NCBI RefSeq assembly: GCF_947507565.1 | Contig: NC_089192.1 | Location: 1,178,001 to 1,242,000 of the forward strand | Direction: 5' to 3' | DNA length: 64,000 nt | From: Oscarella lobularis | Lineage: Eukaryota > Porifera > Homoscleromorpha > Homosclerophorida > Oscarellidae | Shown: positions 22,201 through 32,247 of the stretch, one piece after another | Position numbering within the stretch: the first letter of the stretch is position 1 | Layout: each line of letters begins with the position of its first letter | Position numbers and translations under genes: made by a program | Notes under the pieces: generated by a model | Databases searched by the model: none | What the model was told of the DNA's origin: nothing | The model's input: the letters and a program-made list of their open reading frames with translations, nothing else

Positions 22201-24928
22201 TCCTCGGTCGCATCAGCTCCCCCAATAGACTTCTCGTTAAGACAACACCTTTATCTCTCAAGACCCGTCATTGATGTTTTTCTCCTCTAGATTGACGCTT
22301 CGATCTCTCTTGCCTTGGCTGGGGTTATCATAGTCTTGGCTGCTGTCGCCGCATCGATTGGCTTCTTTAGCTATCTCTCCATTCCTCTTAATCTGATCGT
22401 TCTCCAAGTGATGCCCTTCCTATGTCTCGCTGTCGGTGTCGACAATATATTTATTCTCGTTCAAACATTAAAGGCGAGGGAGGGAGGTACTGTGATATCA
22501 TTGGCTAATTGCGTGGTCTTTTAGCGTGACGTCGCTAAGCCTGGGGAGACACTGGAGGAGCAGGTGGGCCGCATTCTCGGTCAAGTTGCACCCAGCATGC
22601 TATTGACCTCAATTTCTGAATTGCTTGCCCTTGGATTAGGTAGTCCATACAACCTTTAGGTAGTTTCGAAGTTGATTCCTCCTTCCCCCCTACGTAGGAG
22701 CTTTGACACCGATGCCGGCTGTACGCACTTTTTCATTATATGCAGCTGTTGCAATTGTTCTGGACTTCCTTCTACAGGTCAGCCTAGGAATATACTAGAT
22801 TATATAGTAACTGCTTCATAGCCAATATTTCTCAACGCATTATTTTTCTAATTTAGATTACTTGCTTTGTTGCTTTGCTGTTTCTCGACGCAAAGCGACA
22901 GCAGAAAAAGCGTTTAGACATTGCTTGCTGTGTCAAAGTGAAATCCGCCGATGACGTACAGTCACACGAAAAATGCATTGTCTATCGTGTCATTGAAAAC
23001 CACTACGCCCCGTTTCTTATGAACGGCGTCGTACGCGTTGTCGTGGTATAATAAAGAAAAAAGAGAGAAGCGAGCTATAATTTTTCAAATTTTTTTCTCT
23101 TTTAGATGGTATTTTTTACGGGACTTTTTGCAATCAGCATCGTCGGCATGCTACATCTCCACGTCGGCTTGAACCAGGAACTTCTATTTCCAAAGGATTC
23201 CTACCTTCGCAATTACAGCAACGTGTCTAAGTATCTCAGTACGGGCCCCCCGCTCTATTTCGTCGTCAAAGGCGGCATTGACTATCGGCAGCCAAAAGAA
23301 CAGAATAAAATATGCGGTCTTCCCGGATGCAACAATAATTCTATAGTGCAACAGCTAACTCATTATTCGGAGATAAAAGACTAGTAAGTCACCTGGGCGT
23401 AGAGTTGGTAAGTAGTCGTAGGATATACTAATTAATTAATAAGCATATGAGGAAATCGGGGGAATGTGGATTATATGAAAAGAGCATGTCCTTATGCATT
23501 TTCTCCTTTGTCTTAAGTTCGACCATAGCATTGCCGCCTAATTCTTGGCTGGACGACTATCTCTCGTGGGTCAATCCCCAATCTCAATGCTGTCGCGTAG
23601 TCAAAGACTCTAAGGACTTTTGCTCAACGTCTAACTGTAAGCATATATCGGTTTGGTGTTTGACGTCTTCGCGCGGACTTGGCATGCATCTTTTTTTTTC
23701 TTCAGATCCCCTCAACGATCCCAATTGCACCAAGTGTCTTATGCCGAATGAACTTCTCACCTGTTTCAGTCCGCCCGAGAATCAATTCATGCACTTTTTA
23801 GACTTTTTTCTGAAAGATAATCCTAACGTTCACTGCGTGAAAGGGTAAGTTCAGTGACGTGGGATCAGTCCGAGGAGACAATGAGTTGTTTCTAGTGGCC
23901 ACGCCGCCTATCAATCGGCTGTCGATTTGGGTCCGTCGAATGAGACAGCCAATCAGACTATAGAAGGTAACTAAATATTTATTAACGTTTTTTTTAGCTT
24001 GAACTAGAGCGCCTTTTTTAGCTGCTTATCTCATGACGTATCACACCGTACTCAACAACGACACCGACTACATTCGAGCGCTCAAAAGAGCGCGAGAAAT
24101 CTCGCAGAATCTTACTGAATCGCTAAACGGAAGCTCAAGCGTTTTTCCGTACAGGTAAAGGCACAGGAATACATTATTATTATTCGAATATTTATTATTT
24201 TTTCCTAGCGTTTTCTACGTGTTTTATGAGCAGTATCTTTCTCTGGCTGCCTCGGCTGCATTCAACTTGGGCATCTGCGCCGGCAAGTCCTTTTTCCCCG
24301 TTCACGAATTGTTATTTATTAGGTTATTAGGAGCGATCTTTGTTTTGACATTTTTTCTGCTCGGCTGCAGCGTCATGTCGGCGTTTACTGTCACCCTAAC
24401 CGTCGCTATGATCGTTGTGGATGTCATGGGAATGATGTGGGCGTGGGGAATTTCCTTCAATGCCATATCCGTCGCCAATCTCGTCATGGTAGGCGAATAG
24501 AAGAGAAGAAAAGGCGTTTACATAATATAGACTTTATTTAAATAAAGGCAACGGGAATAGCGGTGGAATTCTGCACGCACGTCGTGCGTGCGTTTGCGCT
24601 GAGTCGCGCGAAGGGCGCCAACAGACGAGCGCAAGCCGCACTCTCAGAAATGGGCTCATCAGTACGAGAACTACACCTATGTTCCTAGACTCAATTTTTT
24701 TCTTAGCTTTTTAGTGGAATCACTCTGACCAAGTTCCTCGGTATCATATTTCTCGTCTTCTCTAAATCTCAGCTCTTCGAAGTCTTCTACTTTCGAATGT
24801 ACCTCGGGATCGTCGTCTTCGGCGCGACGCACGGCCTTATCTTTCTTCCCGTCCTCCTCACCTACATCGGCCCATCGGCCATGCCGTCCCCCGAGTCCGT
24901 TTTGAAGAATTTACCTGTTGCCAAGTGA
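19281..24928 (+). CDS. NPC1: NPC1-type intracellular cholesterol transporter, copy 1
   Basis: Twenty-one exons join in phase to about 1317 residues (human NPC1: 1278): 19281-19328, 19409-19665, 20045-21164, 21363-21616, 21677-21774, 21829-21940, 21998-22058, 22107-22235, 22291-22473, 22525-22639, 22698-22777, 22857-23045, 23106-23383, 23518-23636, 23706-23844, 23896-23966, 24022-24154, 24209-24282, 24331-24488, 24548-24661, 24707-24928. After a signal peptide comes the cysteine-rich sterol-binding N-terminal domain ([27 protein letters not shown]). [23 protein letters not shown], the sterol-sensing domain ([27 protein letters not shown]), [11 protein letters not shown]-like [20 protein letters not shown] and [13 protein letters not shown] follow, then [23 protein letters not shown]. 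The family moves LDL-derived cholesterol out of late endosomes/lysosomes. Three introns use GC donors. It ends at TGA, 19 codons before the stop used by copy 2. A short out-of-frame ATG reading frame overlaps the start. Confidence 0.93.
19666..20044 (+). other. NPC1 copy 1 intron 2
   Basis: This 379-base intron lies between the exon ending in EQFF and the exon starting [10 protein letters not shown] see no gene or clear repeat in it. Its counterpart in copy 2 (36452-36908) is recognisably related but rearranged. Confidence 0.7.
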
Positions 24929-25256
24929 CGACAGCGATCTCCGTTCTCCGATACACCGACACTGCGCGTGCAGGCGGGGCAATAGACGTTATGTTATGTA
25001 TTTAGCGAAACTAGTTTGTCGTTTGCTTTGCTGGCTTTTTTAATTCTCTGTCTTGCACACTCCATCATTTGCCTTGTATCGTTTCTGGTTTTTGAAGAAA
25101 AAATATGCTAATTGAAAGCCGATGGGCATCCGGGTCCAGTCAGACGCCATTTTGCTTCACAACACGACGAGAATAGCTCCTGCAACCAGAGATTAAATAG
25201 CACAACGTTACTCTGTGACGTCACTAGGATTCCACGACAGCGCACTTTAGCTGACG
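24929..25256 (+). promoter_or_regulatory. Upstream region of unit 10, resembling a decayed beta1 promoter and start
   Basis: About 25084-25185 aligns by eye with the region upstream of units 4 and 7: TTTCTGGTTT, then GGGCATCCGGGTCCAGTCAG, GACGCCATTTTG, and finally ACGACGAGAATAGCTCC where unit 4 has ATGATGAAAATCGCTCC. The beta1 start codons have thus become ACG. There is no CACGTG module here, unlike other alpha genes. Confidence 0.5.
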
Positions 25257-26926
25257 ATGGAGGTCGCGGCAATTGGCGTTTGGCTCGCTGTTGCTATGGC
25301 GTTTGATCACTACGTGAAAGCTAGTGGATCAGGTACAAAGTCTAGTGACTCACGTCTTCGTAATAAGGCTTTCTCAGACGTGAAATTGGATCTCAACGTC
25401 GTTGGAGCTGTCATGGAATTTGGAATGCAAAGCCCGTTACATGCTGAAAGTTACTATGGTTTTGCTATTGATGGCGATTTAGACACTGATTGGTCCAAGT
25501 GTACGGTTTCAAACTACGCTGGGCAAAGCGATTTCATGATTGATCTTCGAGGCATTTATCCTGTTGACCGCGTTGCTGTATTATCGCGTCGTCGGTATGC
25601 CGCAGGTGCAGAAGTATTTGTGGGAAATTTGAGTTCTGTGGAAAAAGATCCTTTTCAATGCGGAAGCAGACATCCAGAATTGGCCAGTACATCGTTTACT
25701 GAGTTTAGGTGCTCTACCACTTTTTGGATTCAGTACATACGAATACGAAAAGCCAACAGCGGAATATATTGGAAGTCGCGGTCCTTGCAGATATGTGAAG
25801 TAGATGTTTATCACAATAGTAAGGCAGATAATATCTCTCTAGAATATGGGCAATCTCCTTATTTGTAGATCAGAAATATGATCTCCAGAAATTGAATGCC
25901 CAACTGCAATTTGAAGTATCAGGATCCTATCTGGAGATCAATAGTAGCTATGTGATGGTTACTGACAGTGAACTTGACACGTGTGTTCAAAGCATTCAGT
26001 GGAGTGGAGGGGAGACTGTATGGCTAAAGATTGACTTGAAGAGATCTTACTTTGTGACTGTCGTGGTCTTATCTCCGAAATATCAGTCAAACAGAGTGTA
26101 TGTCAGTAACAGATCAGAATTCCTGATGAAGACTAGATGTAATCAGAGCAGTAATCGCTTTCACTGCTCTGGGTCTCATCAAGTGCGATATGTAATCATT
26201 GTTGACAGGCGTCGCTACTATGGCCAGACAAGTAGGATATGTGAAGTTGAAGTTTTTTACAAACCAGAACCTACATTACCTTGCCAGTATCTTCCTTATC
26301 TCCCAAATTCGACTACAATTACTGACTGGAAGACAGCAACATACACGTGCATCAACAATCTTGCTCCTGAGATGCAAACAATAACTTGCCTACCAACTGG
26401 ACAGTGGAGCGAAACCTTGAAGCAATGCAGGCGTAAGTGCTTTGTGAACAAGTTTAAAAGTTTTAATTTTATTTATCGCTATCTAGCCAAAGTGTGTCCT
26501 GATCTAGGTCATCCAATTCATGGCAAAATTTCATTACCGTCAGAAAAGACGTTAAGAAATACCGTTTCGTATAGCTGTTCAACGTGCTATAGAATACATG
26601 GAAATAGCAGGAGGCACTGTCAATTGGCAGACGACGGAAAGTCTTTGAAATGGTCGGGATCAGAGCCTACTTGCAAGGGTATCAGATTTCCCCAGTAACG
26701 TTTTTAAAACTTCAACAGACATAATTTTTGTTTAGTTGTTCATTGTGGAGACGCTCCAGTTGTTGATAAAGCAACCGTTAGAGTCACGTCGAAAATCTGC
26801 GGTGGCACTGCGTCTTACAAGTGCGAAGGAGTGGCAACGCTGTTTGGAAGTTCGCATCTATTTTGCGGTCCTGAGGGAAGGTGGCTGGGTACAATCCCAA
26901 TATGTGTTAGTCTCCCAGGAAAGTAA
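25257..26926 (+). CDS. Array unit 10 (alpha body, new N-terminus): secreted galactose-binding-like/sushi protein
   Basis: Exons 25257-25818, 25869-26432, 26487-26678 and 26736-26926 encode 502 residues in consistent phase. The start gives a hydrophobic leader (MEVAAIGVWLAVAMAF) unrelated to the MHCSAF leader of the other alpha genes, followed by a polar stretch (SGSGTKSSDSRLRN). Domain 1 has LDLNVVGAVMEFGM, FMIDLRGIYPVDRVAVLSR and SLQICEVDVY. Domain 2 starts LNAQLQFEVSGSY. Three sushi domains end SLPGK. Intron 2 (54 bases) lacks stops and is divisible by three, so it is readable if retained. Most diverged alpha member; no lesions. The ATG choice rests on the leader's hydrophobicity, so the exact N-terminus is less certain. 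Confidence 0.8.
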
Positions 26927-26970
26927 TTCAGACGAGATATCTTTTCTGTGCATGTAGTTTGAGACGTCAT

Positions 26971-26988
26971 TTCACGTGACGTCGCGTG
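26971..26988 (+). promoter_or_regulatory. E-box/CRE-like module upstream of unit 11
   Basis: TTCACGTGACGTCGCGTG has CACGTG at 26973-26978, 141 bases before the ATG, slightly shorter than the 162-164 of its closest relatives. Confidence 0.5.
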
Positions 26989-27113
26989 GTTTTCGTCGTT
27001 CCGTATGGTATGAAGTCCGCAAATGAATACGGAGCAATTAGGTCGTCGGGTCTTATTCCACTACATATAAGCCGATCGTCTCTCTGTATCGCAGAGCGAT
27101 CGTTAGAATTGCG

Positions 27114-28821
27114 ATGACGAAACTCTGTCTTTATTGCGCAGTCCTCTTGGCAGCCGTACTGACGGCACAATGTAGTTCAGGCATGGAGGAGGATTTGGAA
27201 TCGACTGTAGCGAATCCTCCGGCCGAATGCGAACGAAACGGGAAATTAGATCTCAACGCTGTTGGAGCTGAGCTAGAATTTGAAGTACAAAACACCCTAG
27301 ACGTGCTGAGCAGATACGAGTTTTCTATCGACGGTAATAAAAGCACGGAATGGAAAGACTGTACCGTGTCAAGCTTTGCTGACGAAATTGACTATTGGAT
27401 TGATCTTCGAAACATTTATCCTATTGATCGCATAACGTTGCTGTCTCGCTACTATAGGGCAAATGGTGCTGAAGTATTTGTGGGAAATTTCAGTGCCTCT
27501 GGAAAGACTGAGAATCAACAGAAATGTGGAGACAGTTATCCAGTGGTACGTCTTTTCAAGACTGCACCTCTAACTGAATTCGACTGTCACGGCACACATT
27601 GGGTTCAATACATTCGAATCAGAAGAGTCAGTAAAGTATTAAGAAGTTTGCAAATTTGTGAAGTAGAAGTTTATGATCAGAGTAAGCATTATCTTATCTA
27701 CCCGCTTCTTTTATTAATTAACTATTTCATTCCTTGACGTAGATTATAAGTATGATCTCAATATGCTGAATCCTCAAATGTCTTTTGAACTACATTCAAG
27801 AAGCAATTACCATTTTGCTACTGACGGCATTCCAGATCTCACTAGGTGCTCTCGAAGCGGTTTAATCAGGCAGTATGGATCGATTTGGATGAAAGTCAAC
27901 TTACGCAAAGCCTACGCTGTTTCCAAAGTTAGGCTACTATCTCTTGAACCCAATTTATATAGAGTATTTACAAGCAACAGCTCCGAGTTTGTGAACAAAA
28001 CGGAATGCAATCAAGATAACTTTTATGAGTACATATGCCCAGTCTTGCAAGCTCAGCATATACTCGTTGTTTATGAACGACCTCAGAGCTCTTCTAATCG
28101 TTTCTACCAAATGCAAGTTTGCGAAATCGAAGTCTACTACGAACGGCATGAAGAACCTCGCCAGAATTCACCTGACGTTCCTTGCGGCTTTCCTCCGCAT
28201 CTTTCTAAGGCAACAATGACTACTGACTGGAAAACGGCAACTTACATATGCAACGACAATCTGATACCCAAAACGCCCCAGATCATAACGTGCTTATCAA
28301 GCGGACTTTGGAGCAGCACTCTACTGCAGTGCAAGCGTAAGTAAATAACCATGACCCTATAATAGATTTCTAATACTTTGCCCCTGTAGCTACATGTCCC
28401 AATCTCCACTCCCCAGTTCGGGGTGGCGTCTCTCTTCCTTCTCAAAGGGTAGTGGGAACGATTGCCAAGTACAGCTGTTCATTCTGCTACGAATTACACG
28501 GTAATGAAAAGAGGCAATGCATATCAGAGGACAATGGGAGTTCGTTGAAGTGGTCAGGATCAGAACCTACGTGCAAAAGTACAAAACATTATATTCAATA
28601 CTTCTTAGCTAATTTCTGTATGTAATTTAGTTGTTCACTGTGGAGATCCTCCAGTCGTAGACAAGGCAACGCATAGCGTCACGTCAAAAGTCTGCGGTGG
28701 TGTTGCTTTATACAAATGCAGTGAAGGAGCACTCATGTTAGGCAGAGGACACTTCATCTGCAGTCCAGGGGGTAAGTGGCTGGGAATACGACCTGTATGC
28801 GTCCACGCGCCTCATAAGTAA
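27114..28821 (+). CDS. Array unit 11 (beta2): secreted galactose-binding-like/sushi protein
   Basis: Exons 27114-27681, 27743-28336, 28390-28578 and 28631-28821 encode 513 residues. Signal peptide MTKLCLYCAVLLAAVLTAQC; domain 1 with KLDLNAVGAELEFEV, WIDLRNIYPIDRITLLSR and SLQICEVEVY; domain 2 with a shortened N-terminal part (SFELHSRSNY, where unit 3 has SNGLHPGSSY); charged hinge (ERHEEPRQNSPDVPCG); three sushi domains ending VHAPHK. Sushi 1 and the following exons resemble units 9 and 14, while domain 2 resembles units 3 and 6, so this gene looks mosaic. Sushi 2 lacks one codon relative to unit 14. Homology with the downstream flank of unit 9 continues to about 28860 and then ends abruptly. 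Confidence 0.85.
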
Positions 28822-28833
28822 AAACGAATATTT

Positions 28834-29995
28834 TTGTGCATTGTTTACAATTTTAATACAGAAGTAATTGCGCATGCGCCCTTTGCACCTAGAAACAGTT
28901 TCGCGTCTTGGTTCTGCTCAAGCTTGAAAAGGATCACGAATTTGGACGCTCAGCTCAAGTCGGGCGCCTTTTCTGATTTTCCTGTCATCGAGGAAGGCTT
29001 GGAACTGGCGAAGATGTACGCGGAACGGCGCTATCTTCAATTTCGATCCTTCGACGAAGGCGAGACTGTCGGAAGTCGCGCAGGCGACGCGAATTTGCCG
29101 TCAGTGGCAATTGAGCTCAACTCAACACTAGCCAACACGACAACAATCAGGCTCACATGTTTCTCGCAGGCGAAAAGACGTTCTTCGAAGCGACGTCAAC
29201 GGAGAGGCGTTAACGTTAAAAGGTCGTTTGCCGAGGAATTGCGAAGGGCTTGCGCTTGGCCGAGAGATTCCATACATAGGCGAATCTACGTCTGCCTCGT
29301 GGCGACTTCATACGTTCATGAATTGGCCCATTGCAAGTTGCATCGTTATTATTTGAAAGACATGATGTTTGGTTGGAGTCTGCACAACAGTTTCGGCGAT
29401 TTCCCCCCTATCGAGTAGTGGTACTAGATGCTGGACGTCAGTCTGATCAGACGGCCAACGTCGAAGTTGCTTTGGGACATAATAAACAGACGGCGAGACT
29501 GACCACAAGGTACCTCAGTTTACTGGAGCAAATCCTGCGATCGGAAGTGACTTTTGACGAGACGTCTTCGCTCGTTTCCGCGGTGGAAGAATCTTTGGGA
29601 ATTGCTGAGCAAGAAAACGATGACGAAGGGGAAGAATCTGAAGACGAGTGGTGGATATTGGAGTCCGGGGAGATTTCTTGGGGTCGTAAGCCAGACTCTG
29701 TTGTTGTCAAGTCATCAAGGAAGAATGAGTTTCTATTGAAATTGAGGATCGCTGCAAACAAGGTTTTGCTCGATATTTCTAGAAGGAAAAGCTGTTGTGG
29801 AGAGAGATTATGGTAAGGGTGGCATAATATGTAGTCGCAGCAGCTCTCTTCGTCCGAAAAATATTATTATGCCAGGCAGAAGCGTCTTTATAGCAGACAA
29901 GCTGTTTTGTGTAGAGAAAGTATACGAGTATTTGGACATAGATGTTTGGATTGGCAATCATGTGGAAGAACAAATACGAGTTTATTTATGAGTGA
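28834..29995 (+). CDS. Unrecognised gene or gene fragments with an HExxH motif
   Basis: Three overlapping open stretches (28834-29418, 29331-29816, 29797-29991) together have coding-like composition but no clear exon chain. The first contains SYVHELAH at 29308-29331, an HExxH zinc-protease signature like that of WLM/SprT-type zincins. A following exon could supply HDVWLESAQQF as the region of the third ligand, but I cannot define the splice sites. The second stretch holds an acidic segment (EQENDDEGEESEDEWW). No start, promoter or full domain can be fixed. It may be a diverged WLM-type protease, a decayed copy of one, or a chance motif. It lies in the foreign segment between array units 11 and 12. 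Confidence 0.3.
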
Positions 29996-30071
29996 AATAC
30001 ATTTCTGCATACGAAATCATGATTTGTGTTGTACCGAACGTCGGTGGTCACAGCCGCTTCAAATTTGTTTC

Positions 30072-30164
30072 GGATAACCATGGATGCTAGAAGGGAGCAT
30101 CCATGGGATAACCAATTATTCGAATAATCGATCAGATGTACACAGACGGTCTGTGAGACCGTCT
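30072..30164. repeat. Cluster of three perfect hairpins/palindromes
   Basis: CCATGGATGCT (30078-30088) pairs with AGCATCCATGG (30096-30106) and is bracketed by the direct repeat GGATAACC (30072-30079, 30106-30113). ATTATTCGAATAAT at 30115-30128 is a perfect palindrome. AGACGGTCT (30144-30152) pairs with AGACCGTCT (30156-30164) across a GTG loop. Confidence 0.75.
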
Positions 30165-30239
30165 CTAGAGCGGTTTTCTGTCCCTCAGCTAAACATCTCC
30201 GCGAATTTGTGTGACAACTGAACATAAAAAGACAGACCG

Positions 30240-30336
30240 GACAGACCCGCCCCTAGCGCCCCCAGCTAGCCGCCCCCCTAGCGCCCTAGCGAGCTCCCCC
30301 TAGCGCCGCGCGCATGCTTCGATCAAAACCGCTAAC
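30240..30336 (+). promoter_or_regulatory. GC-rich CTAGCGCC repeat tract before the kelch gene
   Basis: CCCTAGCGCC and close variants recur about five times between 30250 and 30308, directly before the ATG at 30337. The tract is strongly C-rich on this strand, unlike the surrounding AT-rich spacers, and probably forms the 5' leader or core promoter of the kelch gene. Confidence 0.4.
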
Positions 30337-31656
30337 ATGTCCCCCAAGGAGCCAAGATGCGATCTCGAGTGCGTCGCGCTGAACGACAGGGTGTATCTAT
30401 GGGGTGGAACATCTCCAGACGGTGCGGAATTCTACTCGAGGAACCAAATTTACGTGTACAGCCTCACGGCTGGCACGTGGGAGCAGTTTCTGGCGTCTGG
30501 AGAAGTTCCCCCGCCGTGTTGCCGCGCTCGATGTGAAGTAATCGGCGATACGATATTCACGTACGGCGGGAAACTGGCAGACGGCAGTCGCTCGATGGAG
30601 ATGTATCGTCTCCATTCGGATACACTAATTTGGAGCAAGCAGGCGATTGATCGAACGTCTGAAAAACCGTTTGGTCGATCTAGCTGCTGTTTTGTGGCTC
30701 TACCCCCTGAAAAGCTGCTTCTTTTCGGTGGGTACGGTCCTGATCCGGGGCTGGAGATACAGCAAGGAGCTACTTGGATTCCAGAATCCGAATACGAGTT
30801 TGGATTCAACAACGAACTGTATCTATTCACCATTAGCGGTACTGTATTTAGCGTTGAACATGCGTGCACATGGTATTATGTTGATGAAATAGGTAGCAAG
30901 TGGGAAAGTATTGATATTGTTGGTACCCGTCCTGAGCCGTGCTGTTCTGCTGCAATGGCTCCGATTGATGATCACCGAGTTCTCCTGTATGGTGGTCATG
31001 GCAGTCGTACGTTTCATGATCTTTTTATGCTTGACATTGAAAAAAGAGTATGAGATTCAGAATGTACATGTGACGTGGTATTCCTAACTACATTGTTGCA
31101 GGAGTGGGTTATTCTTTCTACTGGTTTGGGACCACCTCCTAAACTTTGGCACACTCTATCAAAGTTTTCCATTGATGAACGACCATTTTTTCTGCTACTT
31201 GGTGGGAAGCCTTCAGAATCGGGCGATTTTGACCCATTCGTTTATTACTACAATTTTGATGATTCTCAGTGGACTGTCAGTCCCTTTAAGGCCAGTCAAG
31301 TGTTATTTGCGTTTAATTGTGCCGATGCTTAGCTCTAACTAGGATGAACAGGGGAAACCTATCAATTGCTTAATTGCCCGCCACTCTGCTATCTGTCTCA
31401 CCGCGAAGGATCAGCTTGAAGTGGTCCTTTTTGGTGGGGTGGGGACAAATGAAAAGTTCATTTTTTGCCGCCTGAATAAGAGTAAGTGCGTTTTTGAATT
31501 TGCCATTTTGCCATAATTATAGCTGGCATAGCTGGCAAATAGGGTATTGATGTTTTTCTATTAGAAGCTCCTGAGTTGTTTGCCAGCCTGTTCCCAATGA
31601 GGGAAAAAGACTTGCTTATACTCCCCAGTTCATGGCAGCGTCTCTCTTCCTTCTGA
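30337..31656 (+). CDS. Kelch-repeat protein 1, 3' end running into a sushi-gene remnant
   Basis: Exons 30337-30838, 30893-31047, 31102-31299, 31343-31481 and 31565-31656 join in phase to 361 residues without a signal peptide, so it is probably cytosolic. Five or so kelch blades are marked by double glycines: VYLWGG, IFTYGGK, LLLFGGYG, VLLYGGHG, FLLLGGK and VVLFGGVG. The first two exon lengths and intron phases match kelch gene 2 (47064-48390). The last exon (APELFASLFPMREKD) continues, from about 31619, into DNA that is the third exon of a lectin/sushi gene read in a different frame, ending LPSSWQRLSSF. Its original 3' end was therefore probably replaced when the neighbouring block was duplicated. 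Intron 1 has no in-frame stop and could be retained. Partner proteins are unknown; kelch propellers are scaffolds or ubiquitin-ligase adaptors. Confidence 0.7.
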
Positions 31657-32029
31657 AATGATAGCCGGAACGATTGCCAAGTACAGCTGTGGAATCTGTT
31701 ACAAAATACACGGCAATGAAAGGAGGCAATGCATATCAATGCATAGTGGAATTTCCTTGAAGTGGTCAGGATCAGAACCATCCTGCAAAGGTACAAAACT
31801 TGTCCATACTTCTTAGCTAATTTATGTGTGTACTTTAGTTGTTCACTGTGGGGATCCTCCAATCGTAGACAAGGCAACACATAGCGTCACGTCGAAAGTC
31901 TGCGGTGGCGTTGCTGCATACGAATGCAGTGAAGAAGCACTCATGCTAGGCAGCCGACATCTCATCTGCAGTCCAGAGGGTAAGTGGCTGGGAACACGAC
32001 CTGTATGCGTCCACGTGGCTTATCAGTAA
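31619..32029 (+). pseudogene. Array unit 12: 5'-truncated beta1 remnant (sushi 2 and 3 only)
   Basis: 31619-31790 matches exon 3 and 31839-32029 matches exon 4 of beta1 genes (closest by eye to unit 7), with the splice sites between them preserved. The signal peptide, both galactose-binding-like domains and sushi 1 are absent; sequence homology begins at CTCCCCAGTTCATGG. Upstream is the kelch gene. This is the left edge of the duplicated block. It has no start codon in frame with a signal peptide, so it is not expected to make a family protein. Confidence 0.85.
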
Positions 32030-32081
32030 GCCCAACGCCGACTTTGAACGCATTTTCTGGTGTATGTATTCGGAGACGTCA

Positions 32082-32100
32082 TTCACGTGATGTCGCGTGG
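32082..32100 (+). promoter_or_regulatory. E-box module upstream of unit 13
   Basis: TTCACGTGATGTCGCGTGG has CACGTG at 32084-32089, 164 bases from the ATG, the same spacing as its duplicate upstream of unit 8. Confidence 0.5.
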
Positions 32101-32247
32101 TTTTGTTGTCCTTTCCGCGTTCTGTGCAGCCCAACGCCGCATTTAGCGTCGCGAAAGTGACGACGGCAAAGAGTACGGAGCAATGAAGTCGCCGGGTTTT
32201 GTTCCACTATATCTAAGAGCCACTCTTGCTCACAACTCATTGTTGCA

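Noticed and set aside
22474-22500. GT donor at 22498 (GGGAG|GTACTG) for the NPC1 intron
   Set aside because: Its use would put a TGA in frame at the next exon, and the GT is absent in copy 2. The GC donor at 22474 restores the family-conserved spacing in both copies.
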